A stretch of 10,071 nucleotides of DNA from Pleurotus ostreatus/Saccharomyces cerevisiae fusant. Its lineage: Eukaryota > Opisthokonta. Numbering within the stretch: position 1 is the stretch's first letter; the number at the start of each line of letters is the position of its first letter. The notes under the pieces are model-generated. The model ran no database searches. It worked only from the letters and a program-made list of their open reading frames with translations, and was not told the origin of the DNA. Both the position numbers and the translations under genes were made by a program. The DNA lies in the NCBI GenBank assembly GCA_024196135.1, contig JAMQCK010001277.1, positions 1-10,071 of the forward strand, written 5' to 3'. Shown here piece after piece: positions 1 to 8,336 of the stretch.

Positions 1-1058
1 TCAGGCACCTCGCCTACCCAAAGACCATTAGCTAAAGCTTTTGGAGGACGTCTACCGCTTACAAGATAATCATAGCACGGCACGCAGAGTCGGTCACATC
101 CTTCGGCGATCACAGGCGTATCGATCCTCTTGAGTGGTGCATCAAGAGAAGCACGCTCCAGTCGTGTCGCATGAGGTTCTATAAGAAGGGATAGGTCGAG
201 CTTACGGTCCTTGACGGATTTCGAAGACTTGAGGTTGCACAAAGTACCGCAAGCGGCGCATCCAGTCTCCTCGATGGAGTCCTTCGACGTATCAGAGCAG
301 AACCCACAGACGATTTCTTCGATGAGGGCGTCAGTGACAGGCTCTGGAGGATAGACAGTAGGTTCTTCTGCGATACGTACGGAGGCCTTCGCAACACCAG
401 ATTTACTGCGTCTGATGTAATCTTTCCTGTTGCGCTCCGCGCGGGACACGAATCTCTTGAATACGCATAAAGATGGAGTCGGCGTACAATCTCCTGTACA
501 TTCATGAGCACTCAAATTCAATCGCGCGGTTCCGACGTTCCAAAGACCTGACCATTCGGTGTCATGCTCGTGGCTAGCAACCTTAAGCTGCGCTTTCGAA
601 AGATGCCATACGATGTTGGTGAAAGGTAGATCAGCAAGAACGAGCTTGTCATCGCGGGCGCGCGCAGTCATCTTGGCCTTCTCTCCATACGCTACGAACG
701 TGAACTCAGTCTCCTCGGTGAACTGCTCGGGGGCGTCCCCAACGACGTACTTTTTAAGCGAAGACCATAAGACCGGATCGCGTCTGCTACGACCGCCGCC
801 TACGATGAATCGCACAGTCCTGTGCAAGGCGCGGTGGCTTATCGGCTTCGGATTAGGAAGACGCGCCGTCGGGGCAGGGGGGCGCAATGTATACGCGATA
901 CAAGGACACAGAGGGCCGCCGATGATACACGACAAGCAGGCGTGGGCAGGCAAGTGAAGAAGGAGACAGGAACCGTCGATCTGCAGAGTGAAGTCTGTGA
1001 TAGCGCGAGAGCGCATGTTACCCGCACGATATGCGATGTAATCCCATCGCCTCATCAT
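1..1058 (-). CDS. Helitron-type protein, N-terminal part (DUF6570-like), cut by the window edge
   Basis: This frame is open from an ATG pair at 1058/1055 to base 1, where it leaves the window without a stop. No intron is needed, unlike the neighbouring genes. In order it shows a region with a SAP-like stretch (LSKAQLKV), an HECTGDC motif followed by LCVFKRF (around 506-460), and a Cys-rich module. That module has CGFC (308-297), GCAAC (263-249) and a C-x3-C-x2-C group (98-75), and it ends with KALANGLWVGEVP at the window edge. The order of spaced Cys pairs followed by LANGLWxG-VP matches, from memory, the DUF6570 region that precedes the Rep/helicase part of basidiomycete Helitron proteins. 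The Rep and helicase domains would lie beyond base 1. The start is uncertain: ATGs at 1016 and 671 are alternatives, and the frame continues open upstream to 1853. Family confidence is good; intactness of the element is unknown. Confidence 0.62.
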   Translation of the reverse strand, partial: MMRRWDYIAYRAGNMRSRAITDFTLQIDGSCLLLHLPAHACLSCIIGGPLCPCIAYTLRPPAPTARLPNPKPISHRALHRTVRFIVGGGRSRRDPVLWSSLKKYVVGDAPEQFTEETEFTFVAYGEKAKMTARARDDKLVLADLPFTNIVWHLSKAQLKVASHEHDTEWSGLWNVGTARLNLSAHECTGDCTPTPSLCVFKRFVSRAERNRKDYIRRSKSGVAKASVRIAEEPTVYPPEPVTDALIEEIVCGFCSDTSKDSIEETGCAACGTLCNLKSSKSVKDRKLDLSLLIEPHATRLERASLDAPLKRIDTPVIAEGCDRLCVPCYDYLVSGRRPPKALANGLWVGEVP

Positions 1059-1853
1059 GTGTCTGTGTAATCGTGCGCGAGCTGCGGCTGCGCTACTCCT
1101 CAGCACCAATATGCCCCATGTAAGTCGATCCTGAGAGCAGAGGACGTACACTAGAAGGATTGGAGGTTTCTGCTTACATCCAATTGCCGGGGAAAGCAGC
1201 GCAAGAGAGGAACATACGTGCCGAGTACTTGATTTGTCGAGGTCAGGATCAGCCGCGAGTGAGCCAAAGTTGTGATTGTACGTGCTATTGAACAGGTACC
1301 CGATAGGAGGGCAATACAGGGGGGGCTCGATGGAAGCGTCGTACGCGAAGGGGGTTCGGAGACTGCGAGGGGACAGTGACGAAGCCGAACCGCGTAGGAC
1401 GTACAGCGGTGGCGAAGAGTGGAACTCGCACGCATGGAGAACTGCGTGCGGCGACGAATTGAGCGTGTGGTTAGGGGAGAACCACCGCGACGTATGGGAC
1501 ATACCACCTCCGTGAGGAGATGGTAGCGACGATGAGGGAGGAAGGATGTTTTGTGCGTAATCGGGATACACGGCTCCAACTCCTGCGCAATACAACGTTG
1601 CTGTGGACGTATCTGAACCGTGGCTGAAAGCGAAGGAGGGTCCGCGCGCGGCGCGCGGTCGATCGCGAAAAGAGGTTGCAGAGGCGGCGAAGCATTCTTC
1701 GTATGACGCAGCGCCGGGCGCGGTCGTCGCGACACCGTACACAACGCAGGGCTTCGCACTGGGGTTGGGGGCATCCGCGGAGGACGAAAACAACAAGAGC
1801 GACGCCAGAGCCACGATGGCGATCGTCTCCGCCATCCGCATGAGACTGACCAT
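1059..1853 (-). CDS. Secreted-protein-like open frame, in frame with the Helitron ORF
   Basis: From ATG 1853 (next in-frame Met codons at 1841 and 1835) the frame is open for 265 codons and then continues without a stop into the Helitron-type frame. An in-frame stop lies just upstream at 1872-1874. Residues 1-28 read as a signal peptide: a short charged start (MVSLMRMAET), a hydrophobic core (IAIVALASLLLF) and an SSSADA cleavage region. What follows is rich in Ser, Pro and Cys with NST and NHT glycosylation-type sites (YLFNSTYNHNF near 1290), which fits a secreted protein. A perfect GTATGT donor at 1217 and a CAG acceptor at 1170 could remove 48 nt in frame. I do not recognise the family. It may be a separate secreted-protein gene truncated by insertion, an N-terminal extension of the Helitron protein, or a chance open frame, since other frames here are also fairly open. 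Confidence 0.3.
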
Positions 1854-2440
1854 CCTTAACTGCGCTTTATATCAGTTGTGCCCGCGCGTGTGCTATTGAC
1901 CACGCACCTTGCACGAACAAGCTGCGAATGAGTGTCAACGGGTGAGAAGGAGGAGGAAGAGACGATTCGGGGAGGATCGGATGATCTTCGTCTTTTCGGA
2001 CGTAGATTCCCCATTAGGAAATAGTAGGCACCCTTGTGCCCGGATCTGGCTGTAAATCGACAGCCATCGTTGTGCTACCGTAGGTTCTACGTTGAGTTCC
2101 ATAGTGAGCATTGTTGCTGCCTTGCGACATATGCGATTGCAACGTATATCTTGATTATCATGTACTACAGACCGACATGAATAATACTATGCAATAGCGG
2201 CAGTAGTGACGAAGTAAGGATGTACAGTCCGGCAGAACGGTCGATAGAGGTCGGAGGCATGGAGGGAAAGGAGGGTGCATAGGTGTATATCATAGGCATA
2301 TTGAAGCATAGGTAAGGCATATGGTCGACCGGAGCAAAACATAAGTGTGGCATAAAGAGGCATACGTCGATTACGCCCCGACTGAGAATGCAAGCAAGGA
2401 CGTCGGGAGATGATTGCGAGAGAGCGTAGGATAGACACCA
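1854..2440. other. Intergenic region, no gene seen
   Basis: This stretch separates the end of the 20-exon gene (stop at 2443-2441) from the ATG at 1853, with both genes on the minus strand. Open frames are short and none has good coding character or consistent splice sites. It should contain the 3' untranslated region of the upstream gene at its right side and the promoter of the left frame at its left side. The GCATA cluster is listed separately. If the left frame belongs to a Helitron, the element's 5' end could lie here, but no terminus can be fixed by eye. Confidence 0.5.
2257..2364. repeat. Cluster of GCAT(A) motifs beyond the stop of the 20-exon gene
   Basis: Seven GCAT/GCATA words occur at 2257, 2277, 2296, 2306, 2317, 2350 and 2360, spaced 10-33 bp apart. 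On the sense strand of the upstream gene they read TATGC, and two copies sit in a longer degenerate repeat that reads ATGCC..AC.TATG.TT. They begin about 80 nt beyond the stop codon, so they probably lie in the 3' untranslated region or terminator area. A role in RNA processing or stability is only a possibility. Confidence 0.35.
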
Positions 2441-5400
2441 TTACACGAAGCCAACCGGTAGCGTGCCAAGGATCACAATGAAGAGGAGGTTGTACTGCAG
2501 GTTATACGAGGTCGGGGTCGAACGCGTGCCGACCCACATGTTGGTAGTGTGCGCGATGGCTGCGACTGCGTCCCGGGGGGGAGTACCCTCAAAGGACGGT
2601 AACACGGTTGTCCACGTCGAGATATCGTCAGGGAGCGGAACGCGGCGCGCATCAAAAATCGGTACTGAAAAGTTATTTAAGTAGGCCAGTAAACAAGCGC
2701 AGTAACGGATATTGCGCACCGACGTCGTTGGTGGATAGCTCGAAGTTGGCTCCGCGGCGCGAAGGCTGGCCAGAGCTCTTGCCACGGCGGATGGAAGAGC
2801 TAGGCTTCGCCTTGCCACTGCCCTCTGATTGACATGAGTAAGATAGTTGTCGATAGTCGAGTCGGATACGCACCAGTAGGGCCTTCGAAAGCAGGAAGGG
2901 TCGTCATCCGGATGGCGTTGTTAAACGACATGCAGTACAACTCGCGCTGGCCAAACTTCAGCCCCTGCAGGCCGACGGAACGATCGAAGTTGCCGTCGAA
3001 GTGAGTGACGTTGATGTAGTACACAGGGTGCGGGCCGGACGAAGGGCGGTCGAGGCGGAAGTAGCGCACAACACCCATAGTGATAGACACCGCAGGAGCG
3101 CGCGTGTCCTTGATGACGAACTTGTACCGCTTCGTACCAGACGGGGGAGATACGTCCACCGCGATGATGTCCTCGGGATCCACCTGCGCCTCGTTGATAT
3201 ACGGACCCCGACGACGAAACTTCATGGCTCGGATAAGGTTGCTAAGAGACATCAGAAAATGGCGCGAGGAGAACGGAAGTGGAAAGCGTACGGCAGGTGT
3301 ACATGAGTCTCGGCGGCGGCGACGATGTCCACCGATGGGGTTCCCCATCCATTGTCGTTGTAATCGGAGAGGACGATGCCGCAGTCCCTGCCCAGCATGA
3401 TCAGATGCGCAGGAAGAGCCGGTGGAGAGCGACGTACCCTGGGACCGGAGTCGTGTTCTCGTAGTACCCGATATTGTCCAGAGCGTCACATTTGAAGGCG
3501 TCCCAACTAAACAGCGGCGACTCCGCGGTGAGTACACTGTCAAAATATGAGTAAGGCTGGCGCAGGGTTGCAGATCGTACGGACAGAGGGGGGCACACTG
3601 GAGCCCTAGCATCCACAGCAGACGATCCAGGGTGGAAGCCACGGGGCGCATTCGATAATGTCTTCACGACGCCCTGCCAAGACAGCTAAGACGCAGATGG
3701 TCAACCACCGAATACATGGGTGGGAAGAAGGACGTACGTCGATGGCGTTGTGGTCAGCACGGCCTGATTCATCACGGTCGGAGTCACCGTTTTGGACGTC
3801 GTTCAGGTCAACGTCATCCCGAGAGGTGCCAGACGGGCCCGGCACCGGAGGAAGTGGTGGAGAAGGAGGTGGGGGGTCCGCGCGAGCCTTTCCCTTATCC
3901 TTCGAAGCCTGAGGGCTAGGGTATGCTATGAGAACGACGAAGATCCATGATATTTAGAAAGCACCCACTTCGGTACGATCTCCACGTCCGAATTGCTTCC
4001 AGGATGTGAGCGATCGCTCCTGCACAGCAAACACAACGTACTCACCCATCTCCACTAGCGATCTCGGTCGTGTTGCGTTGTCGGTGGATCCTAGAAGGGC
4101 AAGTGAGACGAGCGAACGGGAACAGCGCTAGCGAACGGTTACCTCCTAGGGCGATGGTCATTGTCGTCAGGCAGCGCAGGCGCATCTACATCGTATTCAA
4201 CAACATCGTCGGCGACGACGAAGTCCTTCAGATTCCCACTCTCGTCCTCGTCGTCCTCGCCGTCCGAACAGCGAGCTTCATCATCGATGAACTCAGCCGC
4301 CTTAGCCTTCTTGATGAACTTTGTAAGACTAGAACATACGATCCCCGTGAGTATCATGGAAATAAGCACGAGAAGGGACGTACGCCGGGATCTTAGCTCC
4401 CTGTCGGACGGAGTCAAGCAAGCGCCTGTGAGTCGGTGAGCGATGGACGGTGGACACGAAGGAAGAATGAACTCACTCTAGAGCCCAAACATCGGACGAG
4501 TTCACATCACCGGGCGACTCGAAGGGGGACCCCATAGCCTCGTCAGGACGCGCACTATCTTTGGCGGGAGGGCTATGCGCCGGACTGACGGTGGGGGAAG
4601 CGACCCTAGCCTTCTTCGTCGGACTGCCTTGGATAGGCGGGGGGCTGCCGTCCGAGCTGCCAAGCATGTCAGATTCGACTTCGTGATGGTGTACATATTA
4701 AGACGCTGACCTGGTTCTCGTACGACGCGTGCTCATCCAACGAGCGGTAGTAGGCCTGCCAAACATGTAAGAAGCTGCGACGAGGGAAGGCGAATAGCGG
4801 TATAGCCCACTCATTGCGCTTCCGCCTCGGGCCAGACGCCTTCCGCTTGCTAGAAAGGGGGAAGGATTGCCTTCGAATAACATAAGCACAAACAAAACGA
4901 GGCAAGAGTGCAATACGTACACTGTATCCATCTTGTCGTCTGAAGAATCCGGTGGGGGTGGAGGCGCGGTAACGATGGCCGGAAATCCTTCGTAAGGATC
5001 GGACCTGAAGGAGAAAACTCGAGGATAAATATGTATCCAGCGGGCGCACGACGGCACTCACTCCTCTCCGTCAACTTGATCCTTCGAGTCGTCAGTAGGA
5101 GGCACCGCAGGCGTAGCGTCCGTATCGAAGTCGCTCGGTGGGTCCTCATAGAGGAGTCTGATGAATAACATAAACAACCTGCGGTCGGTCGACGACACTA
5201 ACGTACAAAGAATCATACCCGGTAGGGAGGGGGCCTTGGCGCGTAGATGCGGATACTCCCCCCGGGTTACGTGTACCGACTTTTGAGGGGGTCGAAGACA
5301 GCCTACACAAGTATTAGACAAGAGCGCGAAATGGGTAGGACAACGTATGAAACGTACTTGCGGCCATCGAGTGTCAGCTGGGCCATCTTCGACGACGGGG

Positions 5401-6047
5401 TCGACGCGGCAGACTGAGGAAGGGTGCGCGCGTTGGATGTGTTGCCGGGGGCACGAGGCGTCGAGGGGGGGACGCTGAAGCTCGCAGTGAGCAATGCGAG
5501 ACGGTTGCAGTCGGGATTATTTTGGCTCACACAACGGCCTTCCGGCGAGGGGGAGTCTTCACCGGTGTAGGCGGACAAGCGCCCGCGTGTTCAGCGCTTG
5601 GGATACGTCAGCAAAATTGTCAGATAATGGACGAATAACATAACGCACGTCTGAGCAGAAGAACCATCTCCGTTGACCGCGCTAGGCAGTTGAACCTCCG
5701 CAGGAGCACCGCTTATGAACCGCATGATCAGAGACGTGCTAAAGAGCTGCGAAGGGACAAGTACTAACTTAGGAGGACCGGTGGAAAGACGACTTCCGAT
5801 GACCGCACTTCCCGCACCATGGATGTTGGGATGCGCTTCGGCGGGGATGCTAGACGATAAAGGTCAGTAGAAAGGCTAGGGCACTGCGAGAGATACGCAC
5901 ACAGCGCCAGCTTGATGCTGGAAAAAGAAACTGATCATCGCCTGCATTTGCTCCGGCGTGAATCCCGACAACGAGGGCGGCACAGGGATTCTGTAGTGCA
6001 CGTCAATATGCGCGAACCAGACGACGGACGGGCACGGACTGGGTCAT
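2441..6047 (-). CDS. Uncharacterised 851-residue protein, 20 exons
   Basis: Exons, 5' to 3': 6047-6040, 5990-5901, 5849-5649, 5596-5531, 5474-5358, 5302-5219, 5157-5062, 5004-4921, 4849-4724, 4656-4477, 4425-4384, 4328-4143, 4090-4046, 3995-3965, 3908-3738, 3673-3438, 3387-3292, 3241-2874, 2824-2720, 2664-2441. Every junction keeps frame. Residues 1-100 hold SGFTPEQMQAMISFFFQHQ. Residues 100-510 look disordered: Pro/Ser-rich, basic patches (KTPPRRK, GPRRKRNEW) and an acidic block with AEFIDDEARCSDGEDDEDE and NLKDFVVADD. Residues 510-742 look folded (IRAMKFRRRGPYINE, YYINVTHFDGNF); residues 778-851 are the C-terminus (VVPIFDARRVPLPDD). From memory this C-terminal part resembles a multicopy Agaricomycete family of unknown function. 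Least certain: the 8-nt first exon, the 4724/4656 junction (alternative donor near 4711), the 3965 donor (alternative 3977) and a second in-frame acceptor that would add LFMLFIR at exon 7. Nuclear location is an inference from the basic and acidic patches. Confidence 0.8.
4875..4885 (-). repeat. Intron-shared 11-bp element, copy 3 (intron 8)
   Basis: An exact TTATGTTATTC in the middle of the 71-nt intron 8, which is the longest intron of the gene. Confidence 0.6.
5163..5173 (-). repeat. Intron-shared 11-bp element, copy 2 (intron 6)
   Basis: An exact TTATGTTATTC near the 3' end of intron 6, inside the 21-nt segment between two in-frame acceptors (CAG ending at 5179 and CAG ending at 5158). 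If the upstream acceptor were used, this element would become coding. Confidence 0.6.
5633..5643 (-). repeat. Intron-shared 11-bp element, copy 1 (intron 3)
   Basis: TTATGTTATTC on the minus strand, close to the donor of intron 3 of the 20-exon gene. The same 11 bases occur exactly in introns 6 and 8. With copy 3 the match extends to GTGC(G)TTATGTTATTCG. Confidence 0.6.
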
Positions 6048-6060
6048 ATTCGACAGCGAC

Positions 6061-6170
6061 GAAGAAGAGGGTAGTAGCAGAAAGGCGAGGGACGAGCGAC
6101 GGGCGAAAGAGCGCGCACGAGCAGAAGCGGGGGGGTGGGGGTGGGAGACAACGAAAAAGAGAGGAAGACT
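6061..6170 (-). promoter_or_regulatory. CT-rich tract upstream of the 20-exon gene
   Basis: The plus strand is almost pure purine here, so the minus strand is a C/T tract ending about 14 nt before ATG 6047. Pyrimidine-rich stretches near the transcription start are typical of filamentous fungal promoters. The plus-strand run G7-T-G5-T-G3 at 6129-6145 could form a G-quadruplex. It could instead be the pyrimidine tract of a 151-nt intron ending at 6039. Confidence 0.45.
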
Positions 6171-6776
6171 TAAATGGGAACTCACTCACCCGGACCCTGC
6201 GCCCTGCCACAGGGTCAGGGGAGGGCAAAGACGAATTTTTTTTCGACAAAAAGAGGGTATCTGGAAAAAGGGAGGAGGCGAGCGGCCCGTCGGGTCAACT
6301 CGTATCGCGTCGTATCCACCGAATGAGTACTTACGGGGTAAAGCAGCGCGGTCACGGTCGCACTACAACCCGATTCGGCACGAATTCGCCTCGTAGCCCG
6401 GTCCATCGAAAGGCGTAACCTTCGACCAGTCGGATTCGCTCCTCAGCGACATGGGGCACGTACCTGGTAAGTGTGAAGGCACGCGGCCGCAATCCGCGTG
6501 CAGGTACGAAGCCAAGGAAGGCGTTGACAGCGAAAGGAGGTCGGCAAACCGATTGTCTACACGAGTGAGGAAAGGAAGGGACCGACAACGATGGTGAGAT
6601 ACTCACATTATACATACGTCAAGTCCGCATATTCAGAGGACGCAGCGTCGGCAGGTCATAAAGGTAAAGATCCAGAACCTAGTGGAGTTCGCCCCAGAAG
6701 ACCGAATCCGAATTTCAGAGAGAGCGGAAGCAGAATTCGTCGGTAAGGGGGGCGCATCGCCAGCGCGCAGTTTGTC

Positions 6777-6783
6777 TTTAAAA
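6777..6783 (+). promoter_or_regulatory. TATA-like box for the 6-exon gene
   Basis: TTTAAAA lies 47 bp before the start codon at 6830 in otherwise GC-rich sequence. Position and sequence fit a TATA-like element, but the spacing to the ATG leaves a very short leader, so this is tentative. Confidence 0.25.
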
Positions 6784-6829
6784 GGTACGGGCGGAGCGAT
6801 GGAGCGCTCCTCATACTCTGTTCGCCAAC

Positions 6830-8091
6830 ATGGATATCCTGCAGGACCTCAACTTCGCGGAAGCTAGTGAGTACGCCGCCACACACGACCGTAAGACGTG
6901 ACCAAGTTCAACATCACAGAATCCATCATCGACACCTTCGTTTCCAAACATGGACAAACCGAGCGCCTACCACCCAACAGCGTGTACGTCATGGATGGAC
7001 TGGAGGTGGGCTGAGTTCGTATAGTCGTGCGCCGGCGCTGACCATCTCCCCAGGATGTCAATGTAGGCGTATGCGCGTACGAAAGCGCGTCGTACTCGCT
7101 CTTCCGGCTGGAAACCCAAGCCGACGACGAGGGTGAGACGAAGGAGATCACGCTGTACACCATCGGTGTCCTGGGGCAAAAGCTGCTACCGCCGTTCAAG
7201 CCGAAGAGGTACGTACGCACTCTCATGCACAACGCACCCATATCATATCGGTACTTAAACGGTCGTAGGAAGTACTACTCCGGCCGCGACGTCGTATTCA
7301 AAAGCTTCCGGCAGAGCGTCACTCTTCACGGCGCCGGTGCATCCCCTTTGACAGATGCGGTGGAATGCGCCAAGTTTGCCTTTGTGCTACTAGAGCGCAA
7401 TGCCGCTAAGGCATCTTCGTTCCCCTCTGACCGCGTGTCGGACGAGAACTTCGTCGTCGCTAACCCGTACTTCGAGACGGGAGAGGACGCGAAGGGGAAG
7501 GAGCACATCCCGTTCACCAAGCTTGTTGACCCCTTTGACGATCTGAACCGCCACAGGTCAGATGGGTGCGTGCATACGATGGACAACGTCGTCCAATACC
7601 TCGAGGGCTTCGAGGACGACGATGGCATATTCAGGTAAGGGTACTGGAGCACTTCACGACCCCCATCTGATAATGTTATAGGCATTCCACCGTAACCCCA
7701 TCGCGCTTCCGCGCCGGGGACATCGTGCGCGTCGGCTTCGCCATTCGTATCAAGCAGGACAACGCCCACAACACCGCTTCGTCCGAGTTGACTTTGGTCC
7801 TCAGGTCTGTTACGTTGATCGATGATACTCTGTCTACGGTAAGCGGCCCAGTATTTTCTCACATGCGCCCCGCTGACGATCCGCAAGGCGCTCTCTATCA
7901 AGCAGCTGAACGAGCCCAAGGATAAAGGCAAGAAGCGCGCGACGGCCTCTCACTCTTCCCTGTCGGAGGAGACGGAGGAGCGGCCCATGTTGAAGATGCG
8001 TAAGGCGATGTCGAAGCTCTCCATTCGCGGGCCTGCGATGGACATCGACAAGTCGGCGGGCAACGGAGGGAGTTCGAGTAGCACCACGTAG
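6830..8091 (+). CDS. Uncharacterised 334-residue protein, 6 exons
   Basis: Exons 6830-6866, 6920-7005, 7054-7208, 7269-7634, 7682-7838 and 7888-8091 join in frame, with introns of 47-60 nt and visible branch sites such as CGCTGAC. The start has a good context (CCAACATGG). The protein begins MDILQDLNFAEA and looks globular and soluble through about residue 267. The last part of that region reads RFRAGDIVRVGFAIRI followed by LVLRSVTLIDD. A Lys-rich stretch (KDKGKKRA, about 278-285) could be a nuclear localisation signal, and the C-terminus is a Ser/Thr-rich low-complexity tail ending SSSSTT. There is no signal peptide or membrane helix. From memory the GDIV..GFA...LVLRSVTLID pattern occurs in multicopy Agaricomycete proteins of unknown function; I assign no activity. 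The gene is head to head with the 20-exon gene and convergent with the exonuclease gene. Confidence 0.82.
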
Positions 8092-8336
8092 ATGATAGAT
8101 ACATACACCACAATGTGCCGAAGACAAAATGGCGGTCTTCGACGGTCCTTCTTAATGTCTGTTGCGCGCGGGGGGGCGATAGTGTCAACAACGAAGTGAA
8201 ATACATCACACGCGCAACGCTTTATGTGGTGAAGAAGTACGATAAAGAAAGGTACGGACGCTGCGTCGTCCATTGGAGTCGCTGTACGAAGGTAGACTGT
8301 GCACAGGTGACGCAAGGTGTTGATGAGATTGAGCAA
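8092..8336. other. Convergent 3' interval
   Basis: About 245 bp lie between the stop codons of the plus-strand 6-exon gene and the minus-strand exonuclease gene. It should hold both 3' untranslated regions and poly(A) sites, which may overlap. Open frames through it on either strand are antisense to coding sequence or random. No terminator motif stands out. Confidence 0.4.

Larger units (their letters stand above)
6048..6829. other. Divergent intergenic region between two uncharacterised genes
   Basis: About 780 bp separate the start codons of the two head-to-head genes, so it should hold both promoters. No protein gene is firmly supported. The minus strand has several splice-like signals: a CCCC/GTAAGT donor at 6334 with a pyrimidine-rich TTTTTCCAG acceptor ending at 6261, a CGG/GTGAGTGAG donor at 6189, and an AG/GTACGT donor near 6465. 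Joined in frame, exons 6406-6335, 6260-6190 and 6038-5901 would extend the 20-exon protein N-terminally by about 61 residues (start MDRATRR). That peptide is Arg-rich and not very protein-like, and it needs a 151-nt intron. A spliced 5' leader is equally possible. Confidence 0.45.

Noticed and set aside
1151..1774. Minus-strand open frame of 207 codons
   Set aside because: Overlaps the longer signal-peptide frame; its Arg/Thr/Ser-rich composition looks like an out-of-frame translation and it lacks a signal or motifs.
1603..1899. Plus-strand open frame of 98 codons
   Set aside because: Antisense to the signal-peptide frame, with no supporting start context, motif or splice pattern.
2441..6047. 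Introns as copies of one introner sequence
   Set aside because: Beyond the splice and branch signals and the 11-bp element in three of them, the 19 intron sequences do not align by eye, so a single repeated introner family is not supported.
5912..6418. Plus-strand open frame of 168 codons
   Set aside because: It lies over the start and CT-rich upstream tract of the minus-strand 20-exon gene; its Arg/Gly/Glu composition is what a purine-rich tract gives, and it has no recognisable protein features.
7326..7931. Minus-strand open frame of 201 codons
   Set aside because: Antisense to exons 4-6 of the plus-strand 6-exon gene, whose splice sites and protein sequence are far more convincing.
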